Origin: Pycnococcus provasolii
Lineage: Eukaryota; Chlorophyta; Pseudoscourfieldiophyceae; Pseudoscourfieldiales; Pycnococcaceae
DNA length: 64,000 nt
Assembly: GCA_938743325.2 (NCBI GenBank)
Contig: OW568877.1
Coordinates: 248,001-312,000 of the forward strand
Reading direction: 5' to 3'
Every line of letters starts with the position of its first letter. The stretch's first letter is position 1. Made by a program: the position numbers and the translations under genes. Below the pieces are notes generated by a model. That model did not search any database. It was given only the letters and a program-made list of their open reading frames with translations, and was not told the origin of the DNA. This document shows positions 37,604 to 46,551 of this stretch, piece after piece.

Positions 37604-39274
37604 ATGGCGAGCGAACTCGAAGAGCGTTTTTTTTCTTTGAAGGCGAAAGAACTCAAGACAATCTTAGGCCTTAACGGGCGAGAGATCGCAACGGCTATTA
37701 AGGATTACCAACCAAACGTCTCATTTGTATTCAACAACAGAAGAGGTAGGCCTAGGACGCGCCAAAAACTCCGCGAATGGTATCAAGACGTGCAGGCGCT
37801 GGCGCGTTGGCCCTTGAAGGAGAGAGAGGAGCGCCTCGCCGCATTTGATAAGCTCGGAGAAACGCAACTAGAGCTAGAAAATGCCCGGCAGGAGATACAG
37901 AAACTTGAGCGGAAAGTGCAGCAGTTGAGCAAAGAGCGAGACAAGGAACGAGAAAAGAACAAGCTGCCTCTGGAGTCGCCAACAAGCACACTGGACGTAA
38001 TGCCGTCACCTTCGACCACAGGGCACGACGACGAAGGCACTGCCTCAAACAAGCAGAGTCGTTCCGTGGCCAAGAATCTAGACAAGGACTTTGCGTCTGC
38101 CACTGAAGAGCAGGTCAAATGGAGTGCCGTGGAAGTAGCTGAACTCGAGGAGGTTGCAAACGTTGTGCTCGATGGTCTGGTGCGTGAGGCGTGTCGCGAG
38201 GTGCGCTTCATGCAGTGGAACCTGAAGGATCTCACCTCAACTGGCAAAGTACAAGGGCCGCTCTGGCCCGAGCGGCGGCAAAACATCATTGACACGGTGT
38301 TGGATACACGTTACATGCCAGATGTATTGGCTGTGGAGGAAGTTAAGGCACACGACGGTGGCGTTTCTGCTTTTCGTGACCTGCTCAACGATTTGGAACC
38401 GCACGGGTATACTGGTGCGTATTCAGATCCCGTGAATACAGGCACGAAAGGGGAACGCGTGGCGCTCTTCTGGCGGCGGGAGCTGGCAGCCGGGACGGCG
38501 ACTTTCATCCGTTTCAACAAAGTGCCGATTCAGAGCAAGCGGCCTGGCCGGCCGTCAGAGGAGGAGGATTGTGTGGAGGCGTGTCTCCGGAAGCTAGGCG
38601 TGTCGGAAAATGACGTAGTCAATGCAGCAAAGCTGTGTACAGATGCCTACACAGGTGTGCTTGGACGCACTGCGCAAACATTTGACCGTCACATGGTGTT
38701 GGCGACACTTCCGACATGCTTCGGCAAGCTGCTGCACGTCCTGATATTGCATCTCAGCACTGATCCACTCAAACAACGCGCCGAGACACGAGTTGCGCAG
38801 ATGTTGGCGGTGCATGCTTGGCGCGCAGGGGCGTGGCTGGTGATTATGGGCGACACCAACACGGGGCAAACCAACAACAATGACGTATGGGATACGCCAA
38901 CGAGGGTCGAGAATGGAGCGGACGAAGCAGCTAGAAATGTGGCGAGTGCCTGTGACGAGTTTGCGCGGCTCGGCACGCGCGCGTTGCCCGAGCACTTGCA
39001 CACAAACTTGTTCCCATTCATGGCTGGGCTGGCGAAATGTGCCGCGGAGCCTAAACGCAACGACGAAATCATCCTCCCGATGGGCTGGACGATCACGCCA
39101 ATGTCGGCCGTGACCGCACCTGTGTCTCCTGCGGCGCTCGCCGCATGGGCCCCCGATGCGCGCGAAGTGCGGGACAGAAATGCGCATAAAATCAACTCGC
39201 GGCTCACGATGCGTTACTCGGACCACCTGGCTTGCGTCGTCGAGGCAACGCTTCCAGGTCCAGGTGGAGACTGA
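37604..39274 (+). CDS. Endonuclease/exonuclease/phosphatase-fold protein with N-terminal coiled coil
   Basis: 556 residues from the ATG at 37604 (a GTG precedes it). The N-terminus (about 1-65) is a helical module with NNRRGRPRTRQKLREWYQD, which may bind DNA; a coiled coil (about 85-125, LELENARQEIQKLERKVQQLSKERDK is its core) follows. The C-terminal 350 residues show the EEP (DNase I/AP endonuclease-like) motifs in order: MQWNLKD, VEEVK, RHMVLATL, HLSTD, IMGDTNTG and YSDHLACVVE, so the metal-binding Asn, Glu, Asp-Asn and Asp-His residues are present. It is likely an active Mg-dependent nuclease or phosphatase. A LINE endonuclease is unlikely because no reverse transcriptase follows. Confidence 0.75.
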   Translation: MASELEERFFSLKAKELKTILGLNGREIATAIKDYQPNVSFVFNNRRGRPRTRQKLREWYQDVQALARWPLKEREERLAAFDKLGETQLELENARQEIQKLERKVQQLSKERDKEREKNKLPLESPTSTLDVMPSPSTTGHDDEGTASNKQSRSVAKNLDKDFASATEEQVKWSAVEVAELEEVANVVLDGLVREACREVRFMQWNLKDLTSTGKVQGPLWPERRQNIIDTVLDTRYMPDVLAVEEVKAHDGGVSAFRDLLNDLEPHGYTGAYSDPVNTGTKGERVALFWRRELAAGTATFIRFNKVPIQSKRPGRPSEEEDCVEACLRKLGVSENDVVNAAKLCTDAYTGVLGRTAQTFDRHMVLATLPTCFGKLLHVLILHLSTDPLKQRAETRVAQMLAVHAWRAGAWLVIMGDTNTGQTNNNDVWDTPTRVENGADEAARNVASACDEFARLGTRALPEHLHTNLFPFMAGLAKCAAEPKRNDEIILPMGWTITPMSAVTAPVSPAALAAWAPDAREVRDRNAHKINSRLTMRYSDHLACVVEATLPGPGGD

Positions 39275-40431
39275 CATGCATAGTACTACAGTATCCCATC
39301 CCAAACAAGTCGCAACAATTCATGCGAGTCAAGCTGAACGCGTGCATCTCGGTGATTCGTTGGAAGCGTGCAGCGAGCAATGAGGATTGCGAACTATCGT
39401 ATTATATTTACGCGTGCATAAGTAAGAAATAACGAACGCGACGTGTGTGTAAATAACAACAAGTGTACAGGAAGATTTTACATTCTTGTTTGCGGCTCTG
39501 TGTGAGTTTGCGCGCGTACTTTTTGCGCCATCCGCCTTCGTGTTGGACTCTCCTCTTCACAAAGTGAGAAGTAAGCAGCAGATTTGCTCCAACCGGCTTC
39601 ACATGGCCAGCACGCACCACGCGCGTGCGTATTACATAGCACAACAACAAACAGCACTTGCTTTTGTTAAGACTGCTGCCTTTTGTGATGCAACTCAACA
39701 AGTCTCCTCCTGACATCGTTTGCAACACTCTGGCGCTTCTCCGGCGTCGCGATGCTATTCCTCGCGCCGCTCACGAGCGTTTCGCCTTGATCGGACTCTC
39801 TGACGTAGAACGCGCCGTCTCCCCCGTGCTCGACGTTCTGTTGCGTTTTTTTCAGCTGCACGAGTACACCACTGGTAGGCGGCATGGCTGCTTCTAGGTT
39901 CGCCTTAAGTGCCATGAGGCGTTTCTTCATGCCTCAGCAAGGCTTGAAGTGCACTGTGACGATGAGCATCTCTGGACACACACAAAAACACCAAAACGGA
40001 GAAAACGGATGGCGCGGCTTCAGTGCTCTCAAACCACCACTTCTGATGAGAGGGAGAGGGACAACAACAACAACAAGCACCTGCGTTATACACGCGCCAC
40101 GTGTACCACGTGTACCACGAAAGCAGTCTGCTTTGTAAAGCATACCACGGTAAAACGAAGGTTGTAACGTTGTTTTCTTGACCACCATGTTGCACGTGCT
40201 CATACAGTACGGTTGAGCGTTGCCGTGTTGTTGTTCGCGTACAGTAATGAGTAAAGCATTCCAACAAGATGGTACATATGCGCAACTTGTGCGCGCGTAC
40301 GACGACTTTCCCTGTTTGTGGTGGTGGTATTTTTATGTACATTTCTCGCCTGCTTCGCCGCCTGCTTCGCTAAACCTTTACGCGTTACAATTCGTTTCGC
40401 TTCGCAAGCGATTTGCAGTATTCTCTCGTTC
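39275..40431. other. Gene-poor stretch with one small reading frame
   Basis: Apart from the small minus-strand frame at 39667-39930 nothing coding is supported. TACAGTA occurs at 39287 just after the upstream gene. Confidence 0.4.
39667..39930 (-). CDS. Small hypothetical protein
   Basis: 87 residues, ATG at 39930, preceded in frame by a TGA 6 bases upstream, ending with TAA. The sequence (RLMALKANLEAAMPPTSGVLV, then GAFYVRESDQGETLVSGARN, then a charged helical end) has balanced composition and no low complexity, better than its antisense. It could be a small assembly factor or organelle protein, but no family is recognised. Confidence 0.4.
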   Translation of the reverse strand: MKKRLMALKANLEAAMPPTSGVLVQLKKTQQNVEHGGDGAFYVRESDQGETLVSGARNSIATPEKRQSVANDVRRRLVELHHKRQQS

Positions 40432-41556
40432 ATGTCCTCCTCCGAGGCCAAACTTGCTCTCCTCGCGGCTCTGCGACTCCGTGGTGGTGACAATGGTCGT
40501 CAAATCACAACTGGTGGTGGAGATGTCGTCGACCTCATCGCCGCGTACACGTCTGACAACATCTACGCGGGAGACCTCTTCCAAAGCACAAACGCAAGAT
40601 GCGCCGTCTGTCAAGACTCCGAAGATCTCACATCTGCTTTCGACAACCTCTCAAGAGCTTCCCTCTTGGGAACTCTCGTATGGGAACAAAACGGCGCCAC
40701 GGACGCATTCGCGGTGCCTTGCTCCACAGCTGCCAAAAACGAAATTGTCATCGTGCACAACATGCCAAAAGAACGAACCATCAAGGCGGTTCGGATCACG
40801 CACAAAGTAGAAGAAGAAGGTGGTGGTCCATCACCCTCCTCCTCCTCCTCCTCGATGAACCTTGACGCGTTAGCCAAGCAACGAGGGAACGCGTACCCTT
40901 GCATCGTCAAACTCAACAACTATCTCGTAACATTTGGATCTGGCGCACTGTTTCGAACGCCTTCTGAAGGTTTTCCGCACGGCGAAGCGTGGACGCGCTG
41001 CGACGACGACTACGGCACCGTTGGCGCCGTCGACAGCCTTCACCCCACTCTTGTCAGCGACGTCGACGGGACACTGTATCTCTTCGTCACGGAGCGGCTT
41101 ACCGACGAAAACGGCCGCCACCGACTTGCGCACTACTCCCGCGACGCCGCCGAGGATGGGTGCGCAGTTCTGCGCTTGTTCGTGCGAGATGCAGCCTCCG
41201 CCGACGAGCGAGCCACTTGGAGCGAGCATGTCGCAAGTCCCGTCGCCCGTGGCGCACGTCGCGGCGTTTGCGCCGGATCATTCTTCTCCAGGGGTAACGC
41301 GCTGTATCGGATGGCAATGATCACGACGCCTTACTATGGTGTGGGCGCGAAGGCTGTGCGCGTCACGAAACTCACGCCGACAGAGTACGAGGAGGAGGAG
41401 GAGGAGGGCGACGACGACGACGATGACGCGAGCAACAGCTTAGGCAGCATCTTCGCGAGTGGCATCGAGGGTGCGTGGGGTGCACTTGCACGACCCGTGA
41501 CGTCGTTTTCACGCGTGGGCCAGTTCGCATGCGTCGTCGGATACGCGTGCACTTGA
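40432..41556 (+). CDS. Possible GH43-like beta-propeller protein
   Basis: 374 residues from the ATG at 40432, the first ATG in a frame that is open further upstream through a GTG. The early LLAALRLRGG motif suggests a short targeting peptide. The middle has YPCIVKLNNYLVTFGSG and LHPTLVSDVDGTLYLFVTE, a pattern like the blades of GH43-type propellers (DP-x-hh-x-DG-x-hYLFYE). No complete catalytic carboxylate set can be assigned. An Asp/Glu run precedes the C-terminus. Assignment is tentative. Confidence 0.5.
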   Translation: MSSSEAKLALLAALRLRGGDNGRQITTGGGDVVDLIAAYTSDNIYAGDLFQSTNARCAVCQDSEDLTSAFDNLSRASLLGTLVWEQNGATDAFAVPCSTAAKNEIVIVHNMPKERTIKAVRITHKVEEEGGGPSPSSSSSSMNLDALAKQRGNAYPCIVKLNNYLVTFGSGALFRTPSEGFPHGEAWTRCDDDYGTVGAVDSLHPTLVSDVDGTLYLFVTERLTDENGRHRLAHYSRDAAEDGCAVLRLFVRDAASADERATWSEHVASPVARGARRGVCAGSFFSRGNALYRMAMITTPYYGVGAKAVRVTKLTPTEYEEEEEEGDDDDDDASNSLGSIFASGIEGAWGALARPVTSFSRVGQFACVVGYACT

Positions 41557-41715
41557 ACTCACATCTCAACTACAGTATGTACTCATGTATATCAAATCAA
41601 TTATGCAATTTATGCATGTTGTCAAGGAATTGTTTGTTTTGTTCTTCAAAAATTGTTACTCAACTGTTGTTACTCAAATGATTTGTTGTTATTCGATACC
41701 TACTCGTGCGTGTTG

Positions 41716-43938
41716 TTAGCGAATGAAAGGCAGTATTTCGGCCAAAAGCGTGTCTCTCATCTTCTCAGCCCTGTCCTTCGCATCAGCCGCGGTATCTCCG
41801 TGAACACGAATCTCACCCATCCAAGTAGGCAGGCCGTCCGCCTTGCTGGTCACCTTGTCACCAGGGTGCACGAACACCTCCGCGCTCAGCACGTAGCTGA
41901 CCTCCGCCCACTTCATGATCACCGCCTCGGCACCTTCCGTCACCGTCCCAGTCTTCGGCGCGTTGAGTGTGTAACCAGCGACGCAGTCAAGAGGGTCGCG
42001 ATCCTCTGCCCTCCTCGACGAAGCCTCGCTGCCATCCACCGCGATACGAAACGGAGGATTGCATGGAATACCCACCGATGCGAAGATGTGCTCCTCGACG
42101 AGATCCACGCCATTCACGCGAAGGTTGATGTCGCGCACTGGCCCTCCACCCATGCGCGTGTTCACCTCGATCAGTCGAGGGCCTCGACTTGTAGCCTTGA
42201 GCTCGACGTGGAACACACCTGTTGTCAGGCCCAGCGCATGGCAGCAGTCCACCCCCACGGTCTCGAGGGCGCGCTCAATCTCCAGCCCGAGGAGGCACGG
42301 CGCGTTGTCCCCCGTCTCGTTGAACCAAGGCTCCTCGCAAGGCCAATTGTCGCTGGTGGCGTTGTACACGGACTTTCCTTCCGAGAGGATCACGTCCACG
42401 TCCACCTCCTCTCCGTCGAGGTACTCCTCGAGCATGATTGTCGGCCAGTCTTGAGCTGCATCAGCCTCAGACCTTCCACCACCGCCATTGCCGTTGGCGA
42501 CCGAGTCGACGTCGTCGTCCTCGTCGTCGCTTCCCATCACGAGTGCACCGGCGTTCACCTTTGCCCGGAACACGTCGCGGAGAACCTTCAGGTACGCCGA
42601 CGACAGCTTTTCGGCGGATTCCACCTTGAGCACACCGATGCTTGCCGCGCCGCTCACAGGCTTCATGACGAGCGGATATCCAATCTGCCCTCCAATCTCC
42701 AGCAACTTGTCCAAGTTCAGGTGTTCCTCCGTCATGTTGGCAACGAATTTCTTTCGTACGATTCGATTGTCGTGGTTAGACGGCAGGCGAACGAGCGTCT
42801 CCGGGCTTGGCAGCATGCGACTCTGCACACTCGGAAGCCCGGCGTTGGCGACAGCAATGCGTGTCGCATGCTTGTCTCGCGCGGCGTCGACGGCGGAGCT
42901 AGGATTGCCTGGAAGTCCGAATATCTCCGCCAGCCGCGACGCGAGCGGCACGGCAATCTCGCAGAACGTCGCGATACCGTCAACCTCGACGCCGTCATGA
43001 TCGATGAGTGATTGGATGGCATTTGCGCACAGCTCGAGCGTCTTGGACGAGTCCGTCATGTCAACGGGAAGGAAGCGCTCGATGACACCCTCGTCTTCGA
43101 GCACCTGCGCCCACGAGTCAGGTCCGTCGATGATGTACGTGTTGACACCGAGCTGCTCGAGGCGCTCGTAGACGAACCTCTTTCCCATGGAACCGGTGGT
43201 GATGATGACAACCGCACCCTCGCGAAGCACCTGCCTGCGCAGCTCCTGCGCCGCATGCGTTCCCTGGTGGATGAGCTCGTACGCGGCCCCGCCTTTGGCC
43301 GACGTCTTGAGTGCCTCGGAGATGGGACTGAGAATTGGAGTGACGCCGTAGCTGCTCGCCACCTCCTGCACGCTCGCATCTGCGTACGTCGTCTCGAGTT
43401 TCTTCAAGTGTGCGTCTGTGAGAAAGTTCGCCTTGACGACATCTGGCGTGAGCTTTCCCCCTAGGGTGGGAAGAACGTCGTCGCGGCTTCGTCCGTACGG
43501 CGACACGCCGAGGCTGACGAATTCCGTGTTTTGTATGTTCACGTTGTTGGTGCGTATGGGCTTCGACTCTGTCAGTTCTCGTCCCGGAAGCGAGCCTGCG
43601 CTGGAACGCGTTCCATACGACGTTCCAAGCAGCGAGCCACCTCCCGTGAAGCTCGCGGGGCTTGCGGTGTACGCCGACGCGAACGGGCGTGGCAGTGACG
43701 ACGCTCCTTGAAACGACCCCTTGGTGGAGTTCCCACCCTCTGATCCTGAGTTGTTGCCTGCAAGCGAGGGAAGCGCACCCTCCAATCCTTCGTTGATAGC
43801 ACGCATGCGATCGGCGATACGCGACCGACGCGCGTGAGCCTGAGGAGGTTCCCCATGTTCATCCCCAGGAACACCCGCCGCAAAAGCGTGGGCACCGTGA
43901 TGGGAGCCACCAACTGGTATGGCAATGGCTGACACCAT
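41716..43938 (-). CDS. ATP-grasp ligase, carnosine-synthase-like
   Basis: 740 residues. After a disordered N-terminus of about 230, a pre-ATP-grasp segment (VVIITTGSMGKRFVYERLEQLGVNTYIID) leads into an ATP-grasp domain: YPLVMKPVSGAASIGVLKV (ATP lysine and glycine-rich loop), LEEYLDGEEVDVDVILSEGK, and FHVELKATSRGPRLIEVNTRMGGGP (Mg-binding Glu and Asn). The block DVDVILSEGKSVYNATSDNWP is like CARNS1-type ligases, which join an amino acid to histidine; other dipeptide or cyanophycin-like ligases share the fold. An acidic insertion (GSDDEDDDVDSV) interrupts the domain. Product not knowable from sequence. Confidence 0.8.
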   Translation of the reverse strand: MVSAIAIPVGGSHHGAHAFAAGVPGDEHGEPPQAHARRSRIADRMRAINEGLEGALPSLAGNNSGSEGGNSTKGSFQGASSLPRPFASAYTASPASFTGGGSLLGTSYGTRSSAGSLPGRELTESKPIRTNNVNIQNTEFVSLGVSPYGRSRDDVLPTLGGKLTPDVVKANFLTDAHLKKLETTYADASVQEVASSYGVTPILSPISEALKTSAKGGAAYELIHQGTHAAQELRRQVLREGAVVIITTGSMGKRFVYERLEQLGVNTYIIDGPDSWAQVLEDEGVIERFLPVDMTDSSKTLELCANAIQSLIDHDGVEVDGIATFCEIAVPLASRLAEIFGLPGNPSSAVDAARDKHATRIAVANAGLPSVQSRMLPSPETLVRLPSNHDNRIVRKKFVANMTEEHLNLDKLLEIGGQIGYPLVMKPVSGAASIGVLKVESAEKLSSAYLKVLRDVFRAKVNAGALVMGSDDEDDDVDSVANGNGGGGRSEADAAQDWPTIMLEEYLDGEEVDVDVILSEGKSVYNATSDNWPCEEPWFNETGDNAPCLLGLEIERALETVGVDCCHALGLTTGVFHVELKATSRGPRLIEVNTRMGGGPVRDINLRVNGVDLVEEHIFASVGIPCNPPFRIAVDGSEASSRRAEDRDPLDCVAGYTLNAPKTGTVTEGAEAVIMKWAEVSYVLSAEVFVHPGDKVTSKADGLPTWMGEIRVHGDTAADAKDRAEKMRDTLLAEILPFIR

Positions 43939-43947
43939 AATCTAGAT

Positions 43948-44652
43948 ATGATTCAGCGCGTGAGATTTCTTTCGATGCCCCGGGGCGACGATGGGGCCCC
44001 TGAAGTTCGTTCCGTGGACGGTGGGTGGGGCCGTGGTTCTAAAAACCCGACGGGAGGGGGATTTTTAGAACCACGGCCCCACCGATTCCGGAACTGGCGG
44101 CCTCCCCAGTTATTTATTTGCAAGGGTGAGATTTGTGCACATGATTGCATCAAGGGGCGACCGACCGTTCCCCAACCCACCACCAAGGACCAAGGACAAC
44201 GTCTTGGGTTGCAACTTGCAACTGGCCTTCTGGTAGTCGTTCCGGAAAACATGCATGGTATTACCCGGGTAGTTCTTGGTATTCGCATTGATGATCGGGC
44301 ACGTTCTGTTCCAAAAGACATGTTTGTTGGGCGTTGCAACAGGGATGGAAGGAAACAAGTGTACTTACTGTATGGAAATGGCATGTCGGGAACAACGGTC
44401 GTTTTCAGAAACGAGTGTTTGGGGAAACGCGTCCGGCCACAGCACGATATCGCCACATCGCTCGAAAAGAACATCGAGGCGGAAAGCGACGCGCTTTTTT
44501 CGTTTTGCGACATGCAAACACGTTATTTGGTAAATATCGTGATAAATACCGTGATCCAAAAAAGGCAAAAAGACCTCGAAGAGACCACAAAAAGACACGA
44601 GGCGCAGGCGGGGTTGCAGCGCGGCGAGCGGGACCTGCAGGCGGGTGGGTAA
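43948..44652 (+). CDS. Doubtful hypothetical frame containing a perfect hairpin
   Basis: 234 codons, but the first ATG lies only 10 bp from the divergent ligase start, and the N-terminal third is made by an inverted repeat, so if real the start is later (ATG at 44251 gives 134 residues: MHGITRVVLGIRIDD...). The C-terminal part is helical and charged (KRQKDLEETTKRHEAQAGLQ). No family recognised. Confidence 0.25.
   Translation: MIQRVRFLSMPRGDDGAPEVRSVDGGWGRGSKNPTGGGFLEPRPHRFRNWRPPQLFICKGEICAHDCIKGRPTVPQPTTKDQGQRLGLQLATGLLVVVPENMHGITRVVLGIRIDDRARSVPKDMFVGRCNRDGRKQVYLLYGNGMSGTTVVFRNECLGKRVRPQHDIATSLEKNIEAESDALFSFCDMQTRYLVNIVINTVIQKRQKDLEETTKRHEAQAGLQRGERDLQAGG
44024..44083. repeat. Perfect 22-bp inverted repeat with 16-base loop
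   Basis: GGTGGGGCCGTGGTTCTAAA and its exact complement, extended by two A/T pairs, flank the loop CCCGACGGGAGGGGGA. The stem is GC-rich, 60 bp in all, 86 bp upstream of the ligase ATG. It could be a hairpin-type mobile repeat or an RNA structure in the leader. Confidence 0.8.
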
Positions 44653-44871
44653 CGCCAAAAAAAACAACGCGCACGAATCGACATGCCAGGCTGGCAAGTC
44701 TTAGTTTTTCCCTTATATGGTAGGTATGTGTATCCAATGACTTACCCGGGTAATAAGGTTGATAAAGTTCTTGATCGCGTCTAAAAAAAATGAAAGAAAA
44801 AGAATATAAAAGATAACTATGTAACTTCAAAAGAAAAAATTAAAAAGAGAAAAAAACAAGGTCAAGTCAAG

Positions 44872-46551
44872 TCAGACGAGGAACGCAACCATCACAGTGA
44901 TGTCATCCTGTTTACCGCCAACGAAAACGGGGTCGTCGTCGTCGTCATCCTCCTCCTCTTCCTCCTCGTCGTCCTCAGCGTCAGCGACAGTGTCACCCTT
45001 CTTTTTTCTCCGCAACAACTTACGCGCAGTTCGTAGCAGACTGCTTACAAATCCTCCGCCCGTTTTTCTCAAATGAGACTCGTACGAACGGGAAAATGGA
45101 CTGATGTACTCGTCATCAACAGACAAGGCGGAGGCACGCTCCAGCAGAAGGTCTGCGGCAACCTGAGCTCTTGCCCTTGCAAATCTCGTGTAGTCGGACG
45201 ACGACGATGTGCCATCATCCTCGGTGTCAAGCAGGGCGCGCGTCGTCAACTCAGCCACGTCGCTCGCGTACAAGTTATCAAACAAGCCGTCGGTGCCCAT
45301 CACCACGGCATCGCCACGCTGCAGCCGAACGTCAGACGTCGTGCCGTCCGTCACCAAGTCGGTCTCTGGATAGTACGCTTCGTAACCAAGCTGGTAGGGG
45401 CAGTTGAACGTGTGGCTCGCTGTCGCGCAGTTGTACACAATCCTGCCCCGCCGAACGACGACGAAGCCACTGTCTCCCACATTCAGCGCGGAGAGGCTAG
45501 CGTCGCTCGGAGGCTGTGGAACGGACACCTCCGTATTTTTCTCCGACGCTTGCCGGCTGCGCTCCCACGCATCCTCGTCGCCAAGCGACACGCGTGCCAG
45601 GCATGCCGTCGTCGATCCTGGCAATTCCGTGACAAGGTGCGCAAACGAAAGTGCCGTCAACGGCGAAGCTCCCGTAGCTTTCGCATCAGCCGCCATCGTC
45701 TTGGCCATGCCGTACGCCGCGGCAGCTGCCTCAGGTTCTGCCGCAAATGACATTGCGGAGGAAAGCAGCTCGCGTGCATACGCACCCGCATCCACAGACT
45801 CCTCCTCGTCGTCCCCTAAGTACTGCCCATCGCTGCCCGTGCTCCAAGCGCTCACGCCGTCGCACACGCCAAGCCAATGCTCGCGACGCCACGGGGGCCC
45901 CGCGCGCTGCTCGGCGCTTGCATCTTCGCCAGGAGAGCCAGCTGCCGCCTTGTCTGCGCGAGGAATACCGGCGCAGCCAACCGCAAGCTGCATTGGAGCC
46001 GCCATGTCCAGCCAGCGTGGAATCTCCGCCTCGGGCACGTCAACCGCCGCCTCATCAACGTCGAGGAAAGCCACCTTGTCCATCACCGCCAAGCCTTCGG
46101 AATCATCCCAAGCTGCTGACGTCCCTCCGTCCACAATGGCGCCTAGTAGACGACTTGCCGTCTCCGACGGGGAAGACTGTGTCTCGCTCGCAGTCTTGGC
46201 GATGTACATGGCACCCGCCGACGCAGCCGAGCTTGTCAAGAGAAGGCTGGCTGCTGGCAAGCCAGCCACGCTTCCGATTGCCACGGCACCGAGACCGCCG
46301 AGAAGCAGGCTTCCCGACCATTGACGTGCCTCTTGCAAGTAATCGTCGTCGCTGAGATCATCTTCTTCCACCACCGCTTTGGCGTCCCCTCTTCTGTCGT
46401 CAATGTCTAAGCTGCCGTCGTCAGGTGCTGACGCCGCCGACGCTGCGGCAGCCTTCTGTGGCGGAGTTGCTGAAGTACAATGACGGCGTGATCGTCGTCG
46501 TCGCTGTGACTGTGATGTGCTGTGTCGTCGTGGCGCGGCCACCACCTGCAT
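44872..46551 (-). CDS. Plastid-type PP2C (PPM) protein phosphatase
   Basis: 559 residues. Arg-rich N-terminus (about 1-35) suits an organelle targeting peptide; hydrophobic segments at about 79-118 (LLLGGLGAVAIGSVAGLPAASLLLTSSAA) could anchor it in a membrane. The phosphatase domain shows LGVCDGVSAW (metal-binding Asp231), TTACLARVSL, LNVGDSGFVVVRRG, GDAVVMGTDGLFDN and, at the end, KQDDITVMVAFLV with the last metal Asp. This matches the PTC7 / plant PP2C subfamily (SpoIIE-like), usually plastid or mitochondrial. An acidic insertion (EEEEEDDDDDD) precedes the last motif. Confidence 0.88.
   Translation of the reverse strand: MQVVAAPRRHSTSQSQRRRRSRRHCTSATPPQKAAAASAASAPDDGSLDIDDRRGDAKAVVEEDDLSDDDYLQEARQWSGSLLLGGLGAVAIGSVAGLPAASLLLTSSAASAGAMYIAKTASETQSSPSETASRLLGAIVDGGTSAAWDDSEGLAVMDKVAFLDVDEAAVDVPEAEIPRWLDMAAPMQLAVGCAGIPRADKAAAGSPGEDASAEQRAGPPWRREHWLGVCDGVSAWSTGSDGQYLGDDEEESVDAGAYARELLSSAMSFAAEPEAAAAAYGMAKTMAADAKATGASPLTALSFAHLVTELPGSTTACLARVSLGDEDAWERSRQASEKNTEVSVPQPPSDASLSALNVGDSGFVVVRRGRIVYNCATASHTFNCPYQLGYEAYYPETDLVTDGTTSDVRLQRGDAVVMGTDGLFDNLYASDVAELTTRALLDTEDDGTSSSSDYTRFARARAQVAADLLLERASALSVDDEYISPFSRSYESHLRKTGGGFVSSLLRTARKLLRRKKKGDTVADAEDDEEEEEEDDDDDDPVFVGGKQDDITVMVAFLV

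Noticed and set aside
37604-39274. LINE endonuclease as explanation of the EEP-fold protein
   Set aside because: No reverse transcriptase follows, there is a normal stop, and the composition equals that of the host genes.
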